DNA of 64,000 nucleotides from JAICMB01 sp963838885 (GCA_963838885.1 CAWITB010000006.1:248001-312000); one strand, 5' to 3'; positions 16,325 to 25,437 are shown, numbered from the stretch's first letter. The notes: generated by a model from the sequence alone, not told the origin. Program-made: numbers and translations.

Positions 16325-16890
16325 TCCGCGTTCACGTAGCCGCTTCGACGCCGGTGGCGCGCGCCGGTCTCGAGGCGGTCGTTCGCACCGAGCGGGATTT
16401 CGATTTAGTGGGCGAGGACGACGTGGCCGACGTCGTCGTCCACGATAGCGAGGTGCGCCATAGCGCGGAGCATACGTCCGCGCCCATCGTGCTGCTGGCC
16501 GGAGACGCAACTCGGTCCATCGCAGGTCTGCTGCGCAACGGCGTCAGGGCTGTGCTCCCGCAAGACGCAACTCCGGCGCAGATCATCGCGGCCATTTACG
16601 CCGTTGCGGCGGGGCTGGCGGTCGTGCCGGCGGAAGAGGCCGCAACCGCGATACCGCAGGCAATGCCGGAGACACGCTCCGAGCCGCCCCCTGAGCCGCT
16701 GACGCCGCGCGAAATGCAAGTGCTCGAAATGCTCGCCGAAGGGATCGGCAATAAAGAGATCGCGGCGCGTCTGGGAATTTCCGATCACACCGCCAAATTT
16801 CACGTCAACTCGATTTTGGCGAAGCTGAACGCCGGCTCCCGCACGGAAGCGGTCACGCGCGGCATTCGCGCGGGGCTCATCATGATCTGA
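16321..16890 (+). CDS. LuxR-family regulator with a degenerate receiver domain
   Basis: The 189-residue protein has a receiver-like N-terminus (about 1-105) and a LuxR/FixJ helix-turn-helix (about 125-185: LTPREMQVLEMLAEGIGNKE, HTAKFHVNSILAKLN). In the receiver the acidic pair that binds Mg2+ is replaced (VAASTPVARAGL where VxxxDDHxxxRxGL is expected) and the conserved Lys is Gln (LPQDA). An Asp at the phospho-acceptor position may remain (VVVHDSE). It is therefore probably not controlled by ordinary phosphorylation. It is translationally coupled to two HtrA-like proteases and may regulate them or be their client; that is inference. No sensor kinase is nearby. Confidence 0.82.
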   Translation: MIRVHVAASTPVARAGLEAVVRTERDFDLVGEDDVADVVVHDSEVRHSAEHTSAPIVLLAGDATRSIAGLLRNGVRAVLPQDATPAQIIAAIYAVAAGLAVVPAEEAATAIPQAMPETRSEPPPEPLTPREMQVLEMLAEGIGNKEIAARLGISDHTAKFHVNSILAKLNAGSRTEAVTRGIRAGLIMI

Positions 16891-16900
16891 TATAACGTAT

Positions 16901-18523
16901 ATGGCAACAAATTTCCAGCGGGAGTCCTTGTCGACTATGGCACACGATGGTTTCTCCAGACGTCATTTCTTCTACGGCACCCTGCTCGCGGGCGCGGTTC
17001 CGGCGGCCGGTTTCGGCAGCACGCCTTCACTCAAAGCTCTGGGCTACAAATCGCCCAACGAAAAACTGAACATCGCCTCGATCGGGGCGGGCGGCAAGGC
17101 GGCCAGCGACATCATGGCGTGCCAGACGGAAAATATCGTCGCACTGTGCGATCCCGATCAGAAGCGCGCCGAGGTCATGTTCAAGCGATACGACAGCGCG
17201 CCGAAGTACGCCGATTTCCGCAAGATGCTCGATCAGGAAGACAAGAACATCGACGCGGTCATCGTCGCGATTCCCGACTTCATGCATGGCTCCGCGGCGA
17301 ATTGGGCCATGGAGCGCGGCAAACACGTGTATTGCCAGAAGCCGCTGACGCACACTATTTTCGAAGCGCGCGCGCTCGCCGACGCCGCGGCGAAGTATAA
17401 GGTTGCGACGCAGATGGGCAACCAGGGCTACTCGAACGAGGGCACGCGCCGCGTGGCCGAAATGATTTGGGCCGGCGAGATCGGCAACGTGACGGAAGTT
17501 CATGCCTGGACCAATCGCCCGGTTTGGCCGCAGGGTTTGCAGGAATTGCCGCCGAGTGGACCGGTTCCCGCAACGCTCGATTGGAATACTTGGCTGGGGA
17601 TTGCCAGCGAGCGCCCGTACAACGAGGCTTACCTGCCGTTCAATTGGCGCGGATTCTTCGATTTCGGCTGCGGCTCGCTCGGCGACATGGCCTGTCATAT
17701 TCTAGGCGCCGCCAATATGGCCTTGATGCTCGGCTCGCCCACTAGCGTCGAGTGCATTAAACAAGAAGGCAAGAGCTCCTTCATGTATCCGAAGGAATCG
17801 GTGACCCGCTTCGATTTTCCGGCGCGCAACAATATGCCTGCCGTCAAGATTTTCTGGTACGACGCCTGCAAGGAAGCGCCATTCCGTCCCGAAGGGATCG
17901 CCAAGAATGAGATCCTCGGCGATCTGCCGCGCAGGCGTCCCGCCAATGCGGCGGCTGGAACGGGCCAGCAGCAGCGGCGGCCCAACCCCAACTTCCTTCC
18001 CGGCGCGACCACCCCGGAGCCCGATTGGTCGAAAGAATGGCAGCGCGGAATCGAATCGGACGAGCAACTGCAAGAACAGCAGCAGCAATCCGAACGCGCC
18101 GCATCCTCGCAGGCGCAGGACAGCAACGCCCGCCTGGACGCGCGCGTGAACCGCTTGGTGAGCCAGGGCAGCAACGGCAGTCTCTTCGTCGGCGACAAAG
18201 GATATATCACGTGCGGTACTTATGGCGAGAACGCGCGCCTGCTTCCGGTCGAGAAGATGCAGGACTACAAATTCCCGCCCGAGTTGCTGACGCGCTCGCC
18301 GGGCCATTATCGCGACTGGATTCGCGCGGCTAAAGGCGGCGAGCCGTCCTGCTCGAATTTCAGCATCGCCGGACCGTTTACCGAGTGGATTCTGCTTGGC
18401 GTGGTGGCGCTGCATTGCCCCGGCAAACTCGAATGGGACGGCGCCAAGACCCGCTTCACCAACAACAACGAAGCGAACGAATACATCAAGCCGGCGTTGC
18501 GCAAGGGCTGGAAGTTCAGCTAA
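16901..18523 (+). CDS. Gfo/Idh/MocA family oxidoreductase, Tat-exported, with Gln-rich insertion
   Basis: The product of 540 residues has a twin-arginine signal (FSRRHFFYGTLLAGAVPAAG) and then a Rossmann NAD(P) domain (LNIASIGAGGKAASD) and the family motif GKHVYCQKPLTHTIFEA, where the EKP-type Lys binds cofactor and substrate. The alpha/beta substrate domain follows. About residues 345-415 form an insertion rich in Gln, Pro, Ala and Ser (TGQQQRRPNP, EQLQEQQQQSE). Such exported dehydrogenases probably oxidise sugars or polyols with a bound cofactor. ATG 16937 (MAHDGFSRRHFF), with GGGAG 12 bases upstream, is an alternative start. It follows the regulator gene by 10 bp. Confidence 0.88.
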   Translation: MATNFQRESLSTMAHDGFSRRHFFYGTLLAGAVPAAGFGSTPSLKALGYKSPNEKLNIASIGAGGKAASDIMACQTENIVALCDPDQKRAEVMFKRYDSAPKYADFRKMLDQEDKNIDAVIVAIPDFMHGSAANWAMERGKHVYCQKPLTHTIFEARALADAAAKYKVATQMGNQGYSNEGTRRVAEMIWAGEIGNVTEVHAWTNRPVWPQGLQELPPSGPVPATLDWNTWLGIASERPYNEAYLPFNWRGFFDFGCGSLGDMACHILGAANMALMLGSPTSVECIKQEGKSSFMYPKESVTRFDFPARNNMPAVKIFWYDACKEAPFRPEGIAKNEILGDLPRRRPANAAAGTGQQQRRPNPNFLPGATTPEPDWSKEWQRGIESDEQLQEQQQQSERAASSQAQDSNARLDARVNRLVSQGSNGSLFVGDKGYITCGTYGENARLLPVEKMQDYKFPPELLTRSPGHYRDWIRAAKGGEPSCSNFSIAGPFTEWILLGVVALHCPGKLEWDGAKTRFTNNNEANEYIKPALRKGWKFS

Positions 18524-18563
18524 GCGCAGCGGGCCGCCCGTAAGTTCAGTAAGCGCCACGGGC
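18512..18563 (+). repeat. Short tandem duplication at the end of the oxidoreductase gene
   Basis: AAGTTCAGCTAAGCGCAGCG (18512-18531, continuing GGC) recurs as AAGTTCAGTAAGCGCCACGG (18542-18561, continuing GC). The first copy contains the gene's last codons and TAA stop. The copies differ by a deletion and one or two substitutions, so the duplication is old. Confidence 0.6.
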
Positions 18564-18564
18564 T

Positions 18565-19980
18565 ATGTCGGAGGCGCGGCAGCCGATTCATATCTGTGGG
18601 CGCGTAATGCGCTGGGCTGCGTTACCGATATGTCTGGTTGGTACGCTGCTCGGCTTTTGGGTCCTTTGGTTTGCGCCACTCGCCGCCGCGATCGCGCTCG
18701 TTTGGCTATCTCTGACCCACCAAGAACTCGGGAGCTTAATGCCGGCTTTAGGCATGACCCTCTCCCTCGTATTCCTAATTCCGTTTCTTTATTTGTCGTT
18801 TAGAGTTCTGCGTCTTTGGTCCTATTGCCGGAGGCGCCACGCAACGCGCGAAACTAGTCTCCCTATCCATGAAGGCGAAGCGCCGGAGTTGTTCGAACTG
18901 ATCGAGCGCACGCGAAAGCGTGCCGGGCTGCGGAAACCCGTTGAAGTCAGGACTGCTATGTTGCCCTTCGTCGGCGAAATCTTCCCTCGTTCAATTCGCG
19001 GCTCTGGTCGCGGGAGTTATCCCATAGTCGTTGGATTACCCCTCATGGCCGCGCTGACGCCTCAACAACTCGAAGCGATGCTGCTGTATGAGATGACGTT
19101 GAATTTGTGGCCGGGCATCGTGGCGCAGCTCGCTTTAATGAAGCACATCGCATCGGGCTTCGTAGCGCGCGCGGAGCGGAATACGTATTCGTTGGGCGAG
19201 CAAATAAATTATTTCACGCCGTTCCTGCGTTGCTGTGATGCCGCTTTGCGGGCCAGGAATCGTTGCGCGCGTGCCGCCGCCGAGACGCAGGCAGGGCAGT
19301 TTGATCGTATTTTCGAACTGTATAGGGAGGTCATACGCGAGTTCTTCATGTTCTGGAAGGGTCCCGTGAAGATGCTACAGGAGACGGGACATAGCGCTCC
19401 CTTGCTCGAAGGCTTCGAACGCTTTTGGCGTACTCACGTTCCCGATCCCTTTCGAAGCGAGTGCGCTCAAGGGCAGGAGCAATCCGCGCTTTCACTGTTG
19501 CGCAGCCCCGCGGCGATTGAAGCGAGGTTCACATCCGCGTTCCGCCGGGGGTCTCCAGACATCGAACCTGTATCGTGGGGGCAGACGGGAACAGTTCTGC
19601 CGTCCAGTTGGGGCGCGAAAATAGCGCCGTTCGCGCCCGCGCTGTCGCGCTTGCGCGCCGTTCAGATCGGCGAGATCGTGCATAATCATGCCGTGCCCTT
19701 CGGACGCCGCCTTTTTCAGCGGCCGGGTCGACTGTATGATCCGGGGCAACTGCGGTCCTGGACTGCATCGTTGCTCGCGATGGCGCTCTCGGTCGCTCTT
19801 TCCCGCGCCGGGTGGGAAATTTTCGTCGCCGGGCAAAACTCTCCAGTCGCCTTCACAAAGGACGGGAATTCAATCGAGCCATTCCAGCTCATGGACGAAC
19901 TGCTCAGCGGTCGAATGAACTGCGATGCATGGAGCGCCACCTGCCTCGCGATGGGCATCGCCGAGCTTCCGCTTTCGTGA
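18565..19980 (+). CDS. M48-peptidase-like membrane protein lacking the HExxH zinc site
   Basis: This 471-residue protein has two hydrophobic segments near the N-terminus (about 14-45 and 58-85) and then follows the order of membrane M48 peptidases: LPIHEGEAPELFELIERTRK, KPVEVRTAMLPFVGEIF, YPIVVGLPLMAALTPQQLEA. Where those have the zinc-binding AHExGH, this one reads MLLYEMTLNLWPG, so both His ligands are gone while the Glu survives. It should therefore be catalytically dead. The remaining 280 residues resemble nothing I know. Starts: ATG 18565 is used. It may be a pseudo-enzyme that binds rather than cuts membrane or exported proteins. Confidence 0.65.
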   Translation: MSEARQPIHICGRVMRWAALPICLVGTLLGFWVLWFAPLAAAIALVWLSLTHQELGSLMPALGMTLSLVFLIPFLYLSFRVLRLWSYCRRRHATRETSLPIHEGEAPELFELIERTRKRAGLRKPVEVRTAMLPFVGEIFPRSIRGSGRGSYPIVVGLPLMAALTPQQLEAMLLYEMTLNLWPGIVAQLALMKHIASGFVARAERNTYSLGEQINYFTPFLRCCDAALRARNRCARAAAETQAGQFDRIFELYREVIREFFMFWKGPVKMLQETGHSAPLLEGFERFWRTHVPDPFRSECAQGQEQSALSLLRSPAAIEARFTSAFRRGSPDIEPVSWGQTGTVLPSSWGAKIAPFAPALSRLRAVQIGEIVHNHAVPFGRRLFQRPGRLYDPGQLRSWTASLLAMALSVALSRAGWEIFVAGQNSPVAFTKDGNSIEPFQLMDELLSGRMNCDAWSATCLAMGIAELPLS

Positions 19981-20029
19981 TCCGCCGCCAAGCTCGAGTC
20001 AACGCGATAAACTGAGCGCTAAGAGATTC

Positions 20030-20109
20030 ATGGCGCTCTTTTTTTGCGGCTGCGGCGTTCGCGCAAACGGCGCAATACGATCTTCTGATCAAAGGCGGTC
20101 ACGTCGTGT
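20030..20109 (+). pseudogene. N-terminal relic of a secreted amidohydrolase
   Basis: From ATG 20030, if one T of the run of seven T's (20039-20045) is skipped, the reading is MALFFAAAAFAQTAQYDLLI followed by KGGHVV. That is a signal peptide plus the first strand of metal-dependent amidohydrolases (xYDLLIKGGHVIDPxN). The text after KGGHVV does not continue the family. Only the first 26 codons are left, so this is a remnant. Confidence 0.5.
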
Positions 20110-20769
20110 TCCACCGGCGCCGGACCTTGCCGAACTGCGCTGAGGGCGTTAAATCTATCTACCTTCAGGATTATGCGGTATAACGGCGAAAGCGTCGCGT
20201 GGTGAACGGCCGAGCCGGCGTCACGATATCCGTTTCACTAGCGCAACAATCCCCGGCCGGCGAGCTCGTTCTCTGAACGGCTACCGAGGGAGTGCTGCTT
20301 GGTCCCGCGTTGCTCCAGAGCGGCTTGGGCGCATGCTGAAACGCAGGGCGCGTGGAAACATCCCGCAAACCCGGGGTAAGGCCGGGTCTCCACCAACTTA
20401 ACTAAATCCCGTGCGGCTTGCGCTCTCGCGGTGGGAAACCGCGTTCATCGAGATCGGCGGGAGCGCCGCGACGCTCCCCCACTTCCCGGCCACTCGCGCT
20501 TGGATCTCGCTTCGATTGTTGAAGATAGAAGGCCCATTCGACTCTTCCATGCGAAAGAAGGTGCGCTGTAGAGAGAAATTTTGGAGAATAATCGGGCGCG
20601 CCACATACTTCGTTCTTATAGCGTGCGCCGAAGCGATTCGAATCCACCAAGTCCCTCGCTATCAAGTTGTTGGCTCAAATGGAACGCTCGCTATGGTACG
20701 CGCGGTCCATTGAGGCTACCCGTTAACTGGGCGATAATTAGCTTGTGAGCGCCAGGGGAGGCGCCATGT
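20110..20769. other. Long intergenic stretch without recognisable genes
   Basis: Open frames of up to 100 codons exist on both strands (for example plus 20411-20713 and minus 20402-20665), but their products match no family I know and lack ribosome binding sites. The stretch probably holds further decayed DNA and, near its right end, the promoter of the exopolysaccharide operon. The sequence AGGGGAGG at about 20754-20761 is the ribosome binding site of the next gene. Confidence 0.5.
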
Positions 20770-21690
20770 TTGGAAATGCCGCAAGACCGCAACGTGATCA
20801 GTGTCGACGTCGAAGATTACTTCCACGTTGAGGCTTTCGCCGGGCTTGTCGACCGCCGCGAGTGGGAATCCTTCCCCAGCCGCGTCGAAGCCAACACGCA
20901 TCGCCTTCTCGATCTCTTCGACGAGAGCGGCGTCCAGGCTACCTGCTTCATCCTCGGCTGGGTCGCCGAGCGCCACCCCAAACTGGTCGCCGAGATCGTC
21001 GCGCGCGGCCACGAGCCCGCTTGCCATTCTTATTGGCATCGCCTCATTTTCCGCCTCACGCCCGAAGAATTTCGCGAAGATACCCGCCGCGCCAAGGACT
21101 GCATCGAGCAGGCCGCCGGCCAGCCGGTCCATGGCTACCGCGCGCCCACCTTTTCGATCACCGATAAATCCTCCTGGGCGCCCGACGTTCTCGCGGAGCT
21201 GGGATTCCGCTACGACTCGAGCATTTTCCCGGTCAAGCACGACGTCTACGGCGTTCCGCGCGCGCCTCGCGGACCCTTTCTCCTCGAAACGCCCTCCGGT
21301 CCCCTGGCCGAATATCCCATGACGACGTTCCGCTTCGGCTCCGGGCCCAACATGCCCGTCGCCGGCGGCGGCTACCTGCGCATCTTTCCTTATTGGTACA
21401 CCGCGATGGGCGTGCGGCGCGTCTGGAAAGAGGGACTGCCCGTGGTCACCTACGTGCACCCCTGGGAAATGGATCCGGAGCAGCCTCGCATGAACGCAAA
21501 ACTGAAATCGCGCCTGCGCCATTACACCAATCTCGCGAAAACCGGCGAGCGCCTGCGCAAATTGCTCGGCCTGGGCCATTTTTCGAGCTTCCGCGACAGC
21601 GGACTGCAGCCCGGTCCGGCCGCCTTCACCTGGAATTCCACGCGAACATTCAACTCACAATACCCGCGAACGGAGAACGTAACGCTTTGA
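20770..21690 (+). CDS. Polysaccharide deacetylase of the XrtA/PEP-CTERM exopolysaccharide type
   Basis: The 306-residue protein begins NVISVDVEDYFHVEAF, the metal-binding DxEDYxHV start of the XrtA-linked deacetylase subfamily. Other catalytic blocks are ATCFILGWVAERHP, HEPACHSYWHRL (second metal ligand set H-x-x-x-H), GYRAPTFSI and YVHPWEMDP, and the C-terminal DUF3473-like region. It removes N-acetyl groups from an exopolysaccharide. TTG 20770 sits 8 bases after AGGGGAGG and is the best start; ATG 20776 is too far and ATG 20766 is out of frame. It opens an operon of five genes with overlaps or tiny gaps and overlaps the methyltransferase gene by 1 bp (TGATG). Confidence 0.92.
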   Translation: MEMPQDRNVISVDVEDYFHVEAFAGLVDRREWESFPSRVEANTHRLLDLFDESGVQATCFILGWVAERHPKLVAEIVARGHEPACHSYWHRLIFRLTPEEFREDTRRAKDCIEQAAGQPVHGYRAPTFSITDKSSWAPDVLAELGFRYDSSIFPVKHDVYGVPRAPRGPFLLETPSGPLAEYPMTTFRFGSGPNMPVAGGGYLRIFPYWYTAMGVRRVWKEGLPVVTYVHPWEMDPEQPRMNAKLKSRLRHYTNLAKTGERLRKLLGLGHFSSFRDSGLQPGPAAFTWNSTRTFNSQYPRTENVTL

Positions 21691-22352
21691 TGAAACAAGA
21701 CAATATGCCGCAAGTGGCGCGTTTTTGGAACGATATCGCCGCCGAATTCGATTCCATCTATACCGGCGAAAGAAAGAGCGCTTTTTCGCGCACCCTGGAC
21801 CACATCTTTCGCAAGGACATGTACCAGCGCTACGACTGGGTGATGCGCAAATCGGGCGACGTCCGCGGGATGCGCATTTGCGACGTCGGCTGCGGGTCCG
21901 GGCGCTTTGTCACGGCGCTCGCCCAGAAAGGCGCGGAGCATATTACCGGCGTCGATGTCGCGCCTGAAATGCTGAAGATCGCGCGCCACGTGGTGGAGGG
22001 AGACGGCGTCGCGGACCGCTGCGATTTCGTTCACTCCGACGTTCTCAACTGGAAAACGGACGAGAAGTACGACCTCAGCATCGCGATCGGCTTCTGGGAT
22101 TACATCATGGAGCCGCCCGAGCGCCTGCGCCTCATCCGCCAGTTCACGACTCAGAAATTCCTCAGCGCCTGGCCGCGCTACTGGACCTGGCGCCGGCCCG
22201 TCCGCAAGGTGCGCCTGCAATACATACGCGGCTGCCCGGTCTATTTTTTCAAGAAGCACGAGGTCTACAAGATGCTCGAGGAGGCCGGATTCAAGGTCGA
22301 ATCCTGCGAGAGCATCGGCAAGCTTTTCTGCGTCGAAGCGCGCCCCATCTAG
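21690..22352 (+). CDS. SAM-dependent methyltransferase
   Basis: The 220-residue protein is a class I methyltransferase. Motif I is ICDVGCGSGRFVTALAQKGA (about residues 67-86), followed by ITGVDVAPEML (motif II) and DFVHSDVLNW and YDLSIAIGFWDYI (motifs III-IV). The start ATG 21690 overlaps the upstream stop (TGATG). The position between deacetylase and glycosyltransferase genes suggests it methylates a sugar or lipid-linked intermediate of the same polysaccharide, but the substrate is unknown. Confidence 0.88.
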   Translation: MKQDNMPQVARFWNDIAAEFDSIYTGERKSAFSRTLDHIFRKDMYQRYDWVMRKSGDVRGMRICDVGCGSGRFVTALAQKGAEHITGVDVAPEMLKIARHVVEGDGVADRCDFVHSDVLNWKTDEKYDLSIAIGFWDYIMEPPERLRLIRQFTTQKFLSAWPRYWTWRRPVRKVRLQYIRGCPVYFFKKHEVYKMLEEAGFKVESCESIGKLFCVEARPI

Positions 22353-22353
22353 C

Positions 22354-23472
22354 ATGTGGGCGCAACCGATCTTCTGGTTGTCGATCGCCGTCCCGGTCTA
22401 CGCGTATTTCGGCTACCCGGTCGTGCTGCTGGCGCTGCGCTCGCTCATCCATCGCGGCGTCAGGAAAGCGCCCGTCGAGCCCTTCGTTTCGCTCCTGATC
22501 CCCGCCTACAACGAAGGCGATGTGATCGCGCGCAAAATCCGCGATTCGCTGGCGCTCGATTATCCGGCGGAGCGCATGGAAATCGTCGTGGCCTCGGACG
22601 GATCGAAAGACGACACTGCTCAGACCGCGCAGAGCTTTGAGGACGGCGACCGCATCCGCGTGCTCGCCTTTCCCGTGAACCGCGGCAAGATCGCGACCCT
22701 GAATGCGAGCGTCCCGGAGCTGCGCGGCGAAATCGTCGTATTTTCCGACGCTGCTGCCATGCTGTTCCGCGATTCGGTTCGCAAACTGGTCGCCAATTTC
22801 GCGGATCCGCGCGTCGGTGCGGTCAGCGGACGCTACACCGTGGTCAAAGCGGACGAGGTCGACATCGGAAAGTCGGAAGACTTTTACTGGAAGTATGAGA
22901 CCTACCTAAAGGTCCAGGAATCCCAGATCGCGTCCACTCTCGGCGGCCACGGACACCTGCACGCCATCCGCAAGGACCTTTACCCTTACCCGCCGCCCGG
23001 AACAATCAACGACGATTACATCATCCCCGTCTCGGTGCTCGCCAAGGGCTATCGCGCGATCTATGAGCCCGAAGCCATCGTCTATGAAGAGGCGCACGAG
23101 ATGGCGGGGTTCGGCCGCCGCGTCCGCATCATGGCCGGCAATTTGCAGCAATTGCGCGAGATCAAGGGACTGCTGTGGCCGCTGCGCCCGCTGCCGCTGT
23201 TCTTCTTTCTTTCCCATAAGGCCAGCCGCCTGCTCGTTCCGTTCGCCATGGTCACCTCGCTGGCGGCGAACGTTTTCCTGTTGAAATCGCCCTTCTACGC
23301 CGCGCTGTTCTGCCTGCAAGCCGTCTTCTACACCATGGCCCTGCTCGGCACGGTGTTCCAGATGCGCCCCAAGACGCTGCTGCTGCCGTTCTATTTCTGC
23401 ATGATCAACGCCGCTACGTTCTTCGGCCTGTATCACGCCTTGACCAGCCGCCGCCGCATGGCCTGGAAATAG
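22354..23472 (+). CDS. Membrane glycosyltransferase family 2
   Basis: This 372-residue protein has an N-terminal transmembrane helix (IFWLSIAVPVYAYFGYP), a GT-A domain starting VSLLIPAYNEGDVIARKI with the nucleotide-binding VASDGSKDDT and acceptor-side VFSDAAAM, and three or four C-terminal transmembrane helices (about 275-365). It resembles processive or membrane-bound GT2 enzymes of exopolysaccharide assembly. The gene begins one base after the methyltransferase stop. It transfers a sugar from a nucleotide donor at the inner membrane; donor and acceptor are not evident. Confidence 0.9.
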   Translation: MWAQPIFWLSIAVPVYAYFGYPVVLLALRSLIHRGVRKAPVEPFVSLLIPAYNEGDVIARKIRDSLALDYPAERMEIVVASDGSKDDTAQTAQSFEDGDRIRVLAFPVNRGKIATLNASVPELRGEIVVFSDAAAMLFRDSVRKLVANFADPRVGAVSGRYTVVKADEVDIGKSEDFYWKYETYLKVQESQIASTLGGHGHLHAIRKDLYPYPPPGTINDDYIIPVSVLAKGYRAIYEPEAIVYEEAHEMAGFGRRVRIMAGNLQQLREIKGLLWPLRPLPLFFFLSHKASRLLVPFAMVTSLAANVFLLKSPFYAALFCLQAVFYTMALLGTVFQMRPKTLLLPFYFCMINAATFFGLYHALTSRRRMAWK

Positions 23473-23481
23473 AATGACCCT

Positions 23482-25437
23482 ATGTGCGGAATAGCCGGGT
23501 TCGTAACGACAACCCGCGACGCGTCCTCTGAAGCCGTGCTGCGCCGCATGACGGAGCGCATCCGCCACCGCGGCCCCGACGATTGCGATACCTACATCGA
23601 CGACTTTGCGTTTCTCGGTCACCGCCGCCTCAGCATCATCGACGTCGCAGGCGGCCATCAGCCGATGTTCAACGAGCGCGGCAATCTTTCGATCGTCTTC
23701 AATGGCGAGATCTTCAACCACGCGGAGATCCGCCCCGACCTGGAGCGCGCCGGGCATCTCTACAAAAACCGCAGCGACACCGAAACCATCATCCACGCCT
23801 ACGAAGAGTACGGCCCCGATTGCGTCACGCGATTCCGCGGGATGTTTGCGTTCGCCATGTGGGATTCCGAAGCGCGGACGCTGTTCTGCGCGCGAGACAG
23901 GCTCGGGATCAAGCCGTTCTACTATTACTGGGACGGCCGGCTGTTCGCGTTTGCGTCTGAAATCAAGGCGCTGCTGGCGCACCCCGCTATCGCGGCCGAT
24001 TTTGACGACTCGCTTTTGGGCGAATACCTCGGCTTCGGCTACACCAGCGGAGAAGGAACGCTATTCCGCGGCATCCGCAAGTTGATGCCGGGCCATCATC
24101 TGCGGCTCGACCTGCGCGAGAGCCGTCCACAGCTCAAAATCGAGCGCTACTGGGAAGTCCCGGAGCCCGGGGAAAATCGCCAGAACGCCGCTTTCCGCTC
24201 CGACTCCGAATGGATCGCCGAGACCCGCCGGCGCCTTGAAGAGACCGTTCGCATGCGGCTGATGAGCGATGTTCCGCTCGGCATGTTCCTGAGCGGCGGA
24301 GTCGATTCGAGCGCCATCGCGGCCCTTATCAAGCGCATGGCGGATGGCCCCGTCAAGACTTTTTCGGTTGGTTACAAGGAGGCCCGTTTCAGCGAGCTTG
24401 GCTATGCCGCCGAGGTGGCCCGGGCCATCGGAACGGAGCATCACGAAGTCGTGATCGGCATGGAGGATTTCTTCGAAGCGCTGCCGGATCTGGTGTGGCA
24501 CGAGGACGAGCCGATCGCGTGGCCTTCCAGTGTCTCGCTGTACTTCGTCTCAAAACTCGCCGCGGAGCGCGTCAAAGTGGTCCTGACCGGTGAAGGCAGC
24601 GACGAGCTTTTCGGAGGCTACGAACGGTATCGCTGGAACATGCTGAACCAGCGCTATGCGCGCCTGTACGGAGCCGTCCCAGGCCCGCTGCGCCAGTGGA
24701 TTCGCAATACGGTCGCAACCACGAAGCTGCTCCACGGCGGCGCCCGGCGCAAACTCGCCCATACGTTTATAGGGCGCGAAAACAGCGTCGAAGCGCTTTT
24801 CCTCGACAATTTTTATTGCGGACTTTCGCAAAGCGAGCAGTCCCGGCTTTTGAACGCGCAGTCCAGCGGCGTTTACGCCAATTATATGCGCTACTGGCAA
24901 TCGCGCTCCAAAGCCCCGCTGCTTCCCCGCATGCTGTACGCCGACCAGAAGACGTATCTCGTAGAACTGCTCATGAAGCAGGACCAGATGAGCATGGCCG
25001 CCTCGATCGAAAGCCGCGTGCCGTTCCTCGACCATCACTTCGTCGAGTTCGCCATGAGCGTTCCGGACAATTTGAAGATCCGCGGATCCGAGCAGAAATA
25101 CGTGCTCAAGAAAGCGGTCGAAGATCTGCTGCCGCGCGAGATCGTCTATCGCAAGAAAATGGGTTTCCCGACGCCTCTGCGGCAGTGGCTTATGGACTCG
25201 CGCACGGCCCCGCTGCTCGCCTCGCTCACGGCGCCGGACGGTCTGCTGGCCGGCTACGTGAATCGCGGGGAGCTCGATTCGCTGCTGGCGAGGCATCGCT
25301 CCGGTCTTATCGACGCCACCGACCGTATCTGGCGTCTTCTCAATTTTCAGATCTGGGGCGACGTCTTTCTGACCGGGAAACGGCAGCGCTGGGAGGGCCT
25401 TGTAGGGGAACGGCAGGCGGCCTACACCGCGATATGA
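23482..25437 (+). CDS. Asparagine-synthase-like amidotransferase of the exopolysaccharide operon
   Basis: The 651-residue protein has an N-terminal class II glutamine amidotransferase domain (MCGIAGFVTT, with Cys2 as nucleophile after Met removal; RHRGPDD; VFNGEIFNH) and a C-terminal asparagine-synthase ATP-pyrophosphatase domain with the PP-loop S271-GGVDSS and GEGSDELFGGYERY. Standard AsnB makes asparagine from aspartate and glutamine. Members within XrtA/EPS operons (amidotransferase 1 type) are thought to amidate a sugar or carboxylate of the polysaccharide instead. The operon context favours that role here. The next gene overlaps by 4 bp (ATGA). Confidence 0.92.
   Translation: MCGIAGFVTTTRDASSEAVLRRMTERIRHRGPDDCDTYIDDFAFLGHRRLSIIDVAGGHQPMFNERGNLSIVFNGEIFNHAEIRPDLERAGHLYKNRSDTETIIHAYEEYGPDCVTRFRGMFAFAMWDSEARTLFCARDRLGIKPFYYYWDGRLFAFASEIKALLAHPAIAADFDDSLLGEYLGFGYTSGEGTLFRGIRKLMPGHHLRLDLRESRPQLKIERYWEVPEPGENRQNAAFRSDSEWIAETRRRLEETVRMRLMSDVPLGMFLSGGVDSSAIAALIKRMADGPVKTFSVGYKEARFSELGYAAEVARAIGTEHHEVVIGMEDFFEALPDLVWHEDEPIAWPSSVSLYFVSKLAAERVKVVLTGEGSDELFGGYERYRWNMLNQRYARLYGAVPGPLRQWIRNTVATTKLLHGGARRKLAHTFIGRENSVEALFLDNFYCGLSQSEQSRLLNAQSSGVYANYMRYWQSRSKAPLLPRMLYADQKTYLVELLMKQDQMSMAASIESRVPFLDHHFVEFAMSVPDNLKIRGSEQKYVLKKAVEDLLPREIVYRKKMGFPTPLRQWLMDSRTAPLLASLTAPDGLLAGYVNRGELDSLLARHRSGLIDATDRIWRLLNFQIWGDVFLTGKRQRWEGLVGERQAAYTAI

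Noticed and set aside
20402..20713. Overlapping open frames of 87-100 codons on both strands
   Set aside because: Neither has a ribosome binding site or resembles a known family; likely chance frames in decayed DNA.
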